From a bacterium (lineage in GTDB: Bacteria > CBDUZB01 > JAGLHV01): a DNA stretch of 8,441 bases. Where the stretch lies: positions 1 through 8,441 of the forward strand of contig JAGLHV010000041.1 in the NCBI GenBank assembly GCA_023143305.1, in the 5' to 3' direction. Below the pieces are notes generated by a model. The model searched no databases and was not told the DNA's origin. It saw only the letters and a program-made list of their open reading frames with translations. Shown piece after piece: positions 5,603 to 8,441 of this stretch. The position numbers and the translations under genes were made by a program. Position 1 is the first letter of the stretch. Every line of letters begins with the position of its first letter.

Positions 5603-7492
5603 TTATTTGATTGTTTTTTTATATTTTTTGCTTTTTAAATAAACTCTCAAAATAGAAATAGCCGCCGGAGTAATACCTGATATACGAGAAGCCTGTCCTA
5701 ATGAAATAGGCTTAAATGCAGATAATTTTTCTTTTACCTCACGGGAAAGACTGGGAACAGAATAAAAATCCAAAGAAGAAGGAATTGTAATTTCTTCTAT
5801 TTTGTGAAATTTTTTTATTTCTTTAAGTTGTCTTTCAATATATCCTTGATATTTCGTTTCTATTTCTACCTGAAAAGCTACCTCCGGAGAAACACTATCA
5901 TCGCCATTTTCGCTTAAATCCATTAAATTCTGATAAGAAATTTCCGGTCTTCTTAACAATTCTTCCAAACTTACCGCTTCCTTCAGAATACTACTTTTCC
6001 AACTTTTTATCTTTTCGTTTGTCTTTTCCGTAGGAATTATCCTGGTTTTTTTAATCCGATTTAATTCGTTCCTAATTGCTTTTTTCTTTCTCAGAATTTT
6101 TCGCCTCTTCCCTTCATTAACCAATCCTATATTATAACCTATTTCCGTTAAGCGTAAATCTGCATTATCTTCCCGCAATAGCAATCTATATTCTGCCCGA
6201 GAAGTAAACATCCGGTAAGGCTCATTTGTCCCCTTAGTGACTAAATCATCAATAAGAACCCCAATATAACCCTGTGAGCGATCAAGAATAAGCGGCTCCC
6301 GGCTTTTAACTTTCCGGGTGGCATTTATACCGGCAATAAGCCCCTGTGCCGCTGCTTCTTCATAACCGGTAGTTCCATTAATTTGTCCGGCTAAAAAAAG
6401 ATTTTCTATTATTTTAGTCTCCAAACTTGGTTTTAGTTGTGTCGGATATACATAATCATGTTCAATTCCGTATCCCGGCCGCAATATTTTTGCCTTTTCC
6501 AACCCTTCAATCGCATGTACAATTTCAACCTGAACATCCAGCGGTAAACTAGTAGCTAACCCGTTAGGATACACCTCTATTGTATTTATTCCTTCCGGTT
6601 CTAAAAAAATCTGGTGCCTTTCTTTATCATGAAATTTTACTATTTTATCCTCTATAGAAGGACAATATCTTACCCCGGTAGATTTTATTATTCCCGAATA
6701 AAGAGGAGATCGGTCTAAAGCATTTCTAATAATTTGATGTACCTGCAAATTAGTATAGGCTATATAACAGGGAACCTGTCTTCGTGTTATCTTTTTAGTA
6801 GAAAAAGAAAAAGGTACGGGATTCTCGTCTCCATATTGAATCTTTAAATTGGAAAAATTAATACTTCTTTTATCTAAACGCGGACAAGTACCCGTTTTAA
6901 ACCTTCCTATTTCAAATCCCATTTTTTCAAAACTATCCGTAAGCCCACAAGCTGCTGCTTCTCCCATTCTCCCTCCGGGAAAATGATTAAATCCAATATG
7001 AATTAGTCCTCTAAGAAATGTTCCCGGGCTAACCACTATTGTTTTTGCTTTAATTTTTTCTCCTATTTTTGTCTCTACCCCCCAAACAGTATTGTACTTT
7101 ACTAAAATTTTTTCTACCATCCCCTGCTTTAAATCCAGGTTAAACTGGTTTTCTAAAACCTTCTTCATATAGAACCTATATTTTTGTTTATCTGCTTGTG
7201 CCCGGGAAGAGCGTACGGCAGGACCTTTACTGGTATTTAGTTGACGAAACTGAATTCCCGACCAATCAATGGCCTTTCCCATTTCTCCACCCAGCACATC
7301 TATTTCCTTTACTAACTGCCCTTTGGCTAAACCGCCGATAGCCGGATTACAAGACATTGCCCCAATAGTATCCAGATTCATCGTTAAAATAAGGGTAGAA
7401 CAACCTATCCGGCTGCTAGCCAAAGCCGCCTCACAACCGGCATGTCCCGCGCCTATTACAATTACATCATATTCCTGATAATGTATTGACAC
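5603..7492 (-). CDS. mnmG: tRNA uridine-5-carboxymethylaminomethyl(34) synthesis enzyme MnmG (GidA)
   Basis: MnmG is an FAD enzyme. With MnmE it puts a (carboxymethyl)aminomethyl group on wobble U34 of tRNAs that read NNA/NNG codons. At 629 residues it is full length. Visible motifs are the dinucleotide-binding GAGHAG (14-19), SCNPAIGG (47-54), PSIEDK (278-283), GQINGTTGYEEAAAQG (369-384), MFTSRAEYRLLLR (428-440) and the helical C-terminal MnmE/tRNA-binding part with YQGYIERQ (548-555) and RISGITPAAI (603-612). The start is a GTG, fixed by AAGGAGAG 6-7 nt upstream. MnmE is not in the window. The neighbouring tRNA-Gln has anticodon CUG, so it is not itself a substrate. No convincing promoter lies directly upstream, so it may be transcribed with hipB. 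It ends convergently with the response regulator gene. Confidence 0.97.
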   Translation of the reverse strand: MSIHYQEYDVIVIGAGHAGCEAALASSRIGCSTLILTMNLDTIGAMSCNPAIGGLAKGQLVKEIDVLGGEMGKAIDWSGIQFRQLNTSKGPAVRSSRAQADKQKYRFYMKKVLENQFNLDLKQGMVEKILVKYNTVWGVETKIGEKIKAKTIVVSPGTFLRGLIHIGFNHFPGGRMGEAAACGLTDSFEKMGFEIGRFKTGTCPRLDKRSINFSNLKIQYGDENPVPFSFSTKKITRRQVPCYIAYTNLQVHQIIRNALDRSPLYSGIIKSTGVRYCPSIEDKIVKFHDKERHQIFLEPEGINTIEVYPNGLATSLPLDVQVEIVHAIEGLEKAKILRPGYGIEHDYVYPTQLKPSLETKIIENLFLAGQINGTTGYEEAAAQGLIAGINATRKVKSREPLILDRSQGYIGVLIDDLVTKGTNEPYRMFTSRAEYRLLLREDNADLRLTEIGYNIGLVNEGKRRKILRKKKAIRNELNRIKKTRIIPTEKTNEKIKSWKSSILKEAVSLEELLRRPEISYQNLMDLSENGDDSVSPEVAFQVEIETKYQGYIERQLKEIKKFHKIEEITIPSSLDFYSVPSLSREVKEKLSAFKPISLGQASRISGITPAAISILRVYLKSKKYKKTIK

Positions 7493-7526
7493 AATTTCTC
7501 TCCTTAAAAATTTTAATGATAAGTTG

Positions 7527-7607
7527 TTAGCTCTCTACTTCTTCCAATATGGCTGCTTTTTCATATTTGAATAAAACAATGGCTTTTCTAAATTTATTTT
7601 TTTTCAT
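7527..7607 (-). pseudogene. Possible remnant of a HipA toxin N terminus
   Basis: An ATG at 7607 lies inside the last codons of hipB in the +1 frame, the stop-start overlap usual for hipB-hipA pairs, with GAGG a suitable distance upstream. The frame runs 26 codons, MKKNKFRKAIVLF then KYEKAAILEEVES, and stops at 7527. The pattern K-A-x-V followed by A-x-LEE resembles the first strand and turn of the HipA N-terminal domain. Nothing of the kinase domain follows; mnmG begins 34 nt later. I read it as a hipA deleted down to its first codons. A short unrelated coding frame or chance are alternatives, and the resemblance is by eye only. Confidence 0.4.
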
Positions 7608-7794
7608 TTCTAATAACCTCAAGGTGATAGTCAAGAAATTCAAGGACTTGATTCACCTTATCAAGTCTCACAGTAGACTTGCCTTGTTCTAAATCCCTAA
7701 TGAAACGCAATCCCACTCCTACCCTTTCAGCAAATTCAACTTGTGTTAATTTTGTCATTTTTCTTAACTCGCTTATTTTTTTCCCTATTTGCAT
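7594..7794 (-). CDS. HipB-type XRE family transcriptional regulator (antitoxin-like)
   Basis: A 66-residue DNA-binding protein with a Cro/C1-type helix-turn-helix over most of its length: QIGKKISELRKMTKLTQVEFAERVGV, then the recognition region GLRFIRDLEQGK, then STVRLDKVNQVLEFL. That ending is characteristic of HipB antitoxins and related XRE proteins that pair with HipA kinases. The ATG at 7794 is chosen because AAAGG lies 7 nt before it. A longer in-frame start at 7866 would be upstream of the promoter, so it cannot be used by that transcript. HipB represses its own operon and neutralises HipA. Here only a possible hipA remnant follows, so the protein is probably an orphan repressor. Four operator-like sites lie just upstream, and mnmG is 101 nt downstream on the same strand. 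Confidence 0.85.
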   Translation of the reverse strand: MQIGKKISELRKMTKLTQVEFAERVGVGLRFIRDLEQGKSTVRLDKVNQVLEFLDYHLEVIRNEKK

Positions 7795-7833
7795 TTTGTT
7801 TCCTTTTTGCTTATTAATTACTTTCAGCGTATA

Positions 7834-7862
7834 ATTGTATGCTCTAACGGGTATAATGTCAA
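7834..7862 (-). promoter_or_regulatory. Promoter of hipB
   Basis: On the minus strand TTGACA (7857-7862), 17 bases, then TACAAT (7834-7839). Transcription would start near 7827, giving a leader of about 33 nt. The spacer is filled by one operator-like site (7838-7855), which fits autorepression. Confidence 0.7.
7838..7855. promoter_or_regulatory. HipB-type operator 1 (within the promoter)
   Basis: The 18-bp site reads TATGC-N8-GTATA on the plus strand, that is TATAC-N8-GCATA on the minus strand. The E. coli HipB operator is TATCC-N8-GGATA, the same length and half-site spacing. It lies between the -35 and -10 of hipB. A further half site GTATA at 7829-7833 overlaps the region just after the -10. 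Confidence 0.6.
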
Positions 7863-7880
7863 GCAAAAAAAGATTAAAAT

Positions 7881-7898
7881 TATACCCTTTCGGCCATA
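7881..7898. promoter_or_regulatory. HipB-type operator 2
   Basis: TATAC-N8-CCATA on the plus strand. Its centre is 43 bp from operator 1. With two flanking bases it matches operator 4 at 17 of 20 positions. Confidence 0.55.
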
Positions 7899-7921
7899 TT
7901 TTTAATCTTTTAGAAAAATTT

Positions 7922-7939
7922 CACACCTTAAAGGGTATA
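7922..7939. promoter_or_regulatory. HipB-type operator 3 (one half degenerate)
   Basis: CACAC-N8-GTATA on the plus strand. One half is the conserved GTATA within GGGTATAAT, and the other is diverged. Its centre is 41 bp from operator 2. Confidence 0.45.
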
Positions 7940-7962
7940 ATTTAAAACAAAAACAAGAACAT

Positions 7963-7980
7963 TATACCTTTTTGGGCATA
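7963..7980. promoter_or_regulatory. HipB-type operator 4
   Basis: TATAC-N8-GCATA on the plus strand, with TATACC and GGGCATA halves. Its centre is 41 bp from operator 3, continuing the regular spacing of about four helical turns. Confidence 0.55.
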
Positions 7981-8006
7981 AAACTTTACACCATCCTTTA
8001 GAATGT

Positions 8007-8041
8007 TATAGCATGCATTGACACAGTCAATCCATGCTATA
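8007..8041. repeat. Palindrome with 16-bp arms and promoter-like hexamers
   Basis: TATAGCATGCATTGAC (8007-8022) and GTCAATCCATGCTATA (8026-8041) pair at 15 of 16 positions around the centre ACA. On the plus strand it contains TTGACA (8018-8023), followed about 17 bases on by ATATATAT (8041-8048), a possible rightward promoter. No T tract follows, so it is not a terminator. It could be an operator or the end of a small mobile element. Confidence 0.5.
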
Positions 8042-8075
8042 TATATATCCAAAAAATCAGAAAAATAAAGGCAAC

Positions 8076-8260
8076 AAGGGTGCTTAAAACAGGACTCCCT
8101 TCGTCGCTCTGCTCCTCAGGACAAGCTCACTTGTCTCTCGCCTGGAAACAAATAGTTTCTTTTTTTTAAGCACCCTTTAGGGTGCTTAAAACAGGACTCC
8201 CTTCGTCGCTTTGCTCCTCAGGACAAGCTCACTTGTTCAACTCCTGAGGGAGAAGTTTCT
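8076..8260. repeat. 58-bp direct duplication nested in inverted repeats
   Basis: Bases 8077-8134 recur at 8179-8236 with one difference (C8109 against T8211). The first copy is bounded by perfect 14-bp inverted repeats AAGGGTGCTTAAAA (8076-8089) and TTTTAAGCACCCTT (8164-8177). The second copy starts in the adjoining palindrome (8164-8191, 12-bp arms). Each copy contains ACAAG-CTCA-CTTGT; in copy 2 this is enclosed by CCTCAGGA/TCCTGAGG. Both copies end in AGTTTCTTTTTTT (8154 and 8254). It is much GC-richer than its flanks and codes for nothing. The whole resembles a tandem pair of REP/MITE-like elements without a transposase. Confidence 0.7.
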
Positions 8261-8300
8261 TTTTTTAGGGGGGACTTTTTCCCCCCTAAAAAAAGAAACT
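8254..8300. repeat. Perfect palindrome with 20-bp arms abutting the tRNA 3' end
   Basis: AGTTTCTTTTTTTAGGGGGG (8254-8273) is exactly complementary to 8281-8300, with a 7-nt loop ACTTTTT. Its right arm includes the last two bases of the tRNA (8299-8300). It follows the tRNA in the direction of transcription, but its T run precedes the G/C core and no T tract follows it, so it is not a classical intrinsic terminator. It may still help to end the transcript or define the tRNA trailer. Confidence 0.7.
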
Positions 8301-8370
8301 GCCCGGCCAGGACTCGAACCTGGACTAGCATGAACCAGAATCATGTGTGTTACCATTACACCACCGGGCA
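8299..8370 (-). tRNA. tRNA-Gln (anticodon CUG)
   Basis: The 72-nt minus-strand sequence folds into a full cloverleaf: acceptor TGCCCGG/CCGGGCA, D arm GTG-TAATGGTAA-CAC, anticodon arm CATGA-TTCTGGT-TCATG with anticodon CTG, variable loop CTAGT, and T arm CCAGG-TTCGAGT-CCTGG. The U1-A72 first pair and discriminator G73 fit bacterial glutamine tRNA. CCA is not encoded (TTTC follows), so a CCA-adding enzyme is needed. It reads CAG; a UUG isoacceptor for CAA must be encoded elsewhere. No clear promoter of its own is seen, so it may be cotranscribed with whatever lies to the right. Confidence 0.97.
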
Positions 8371-8394
8371 TTATTTATTTTTTCTTTGCCTTTA

Positions 8395-8441
8395 TTATTG
8401 TGCTACAGGATTATCTTCTTTCTTGGGAAAAGAATCTCCCT
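8395..8441 (-). CDS. Possible C-terminal end of a gene cut by the right edge
   Basis: One minus-strand frame is open from the window edge to a TAA at 8395, reading GDSFPKKEDNPVAQ, a hydrophilic composition usual for a protein tail. It would end 24 nt before the tRNA. Fourteen codons are too few to identify a product or exclude chance. Confidence 0.25.
   Translation of the reverse strand, partial: GDSFPKKEDNPVAQ

Noticed and set aside
7269..7478. Plus-strand frame opposite the mnmG N terminus
   Set aside because: Mirror of the strongly conserved FAD-binding region of mnmG.
7795..7866. Longer N terminus for the HipB-like protein
   Set aside because: The upstream ATG at 7866 precedes the promoter hexamers at 7834-7862 and has no ribosome binding site; the extra residues do not resemble HipB.
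8164..8191. AAGCACCC/GGGTGCTT hairpin as an intrinsic terminator
   Set aside because: On neither strand is it followed by a T tract; it is better explained as the junction of two repeat units.
8077..8260. CRISPR array
   Set aside because: There are only two long copies with internal dyads and no series of short repeats with unique spacers; no cas genes.
8077..8370. Integrated element with an attachment site in tRNA-Gln
   Set aside because: No integrase gene and no second copy of the tRNA 3' end in the window.

Overview
The window is AT-rich bacterial DNA, roughly one third GC by eye, with almost every gene on the minus strand. The housekeeping genes (mnmG, ruvX, mltG, thpR, tRNA-Gln) are intact and chromosomal in character. 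A likely lipoprotein MltD-type transglycosylase suggests an envelope with an outer membrane. Codon use and the lineage-type small lysine-rich protein would suit an uncultured candidate-phylum bacterium. Omnitrophota is my guess, but nothing here proves it.

Left part, read on the minus strand from about 2780 down to 1: an MltD-like lytic transglycosylase with LysM domains, a PfpI/DJ-1 family protein, and a 103-residue basic protein made of two copies of one module plus a lysine tail. That gene has its own promoter, an overlapping palindrome and a good intrinsic terminator. Just after the terminator a second minus-strand promoter starts a gene-less unit of about 200 nt. It contains a possible H-type pseudoknot and ends in a 52-nt hairpin followed by ten T. 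This is either a small RNA or a riboswitch-like leader for a gene beyond the left edge.

Middle part (2826-5603): a minus-strand cluster thpR - ruvX - mltG - mltD-like, covering RNA end processing, a YqgF/RuvX RNase-H-fold protein and two cell-wall lytic enzymes. REP-like hairpins lie in the thpR-ruvX gap. A single-domain response regulator is transcribed divergently from thpR on the plus strand from a consensus sigma-70-type promoter, and it converges on mnmG.

Right part (5603-8441): mnmG (GTG start) lies 101 nt downstream of a HipB-type XRE regulator. HipB is followed by a 26-codon frame that looks like the remnant of a HipA toxin. Upstream of hipB are four regularly spaced 18-bp sites of form TATAC-N8-GYATA, one lying between the -35 and -10 of the hipB promoter. 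This matches the layout of the E. coli hipBA control region, although the toxin seems to be gone. Beyond this are a 16-bp-arm palindrome, a 58-bp direct duplication nested with inverted repeats, a 20-bp-arm perfect palindrome that touches the tRNA 3' end, and tRNA-Gln(CUG). The extreme right edge may hold the tail of one more minus-strand gene.

The two observations most worth follow-up are the promoter-pseudoknot-terminator unit at 49-280 and the retained four-operator HipB region with a decayed hipA that now sits in front of mnmG.
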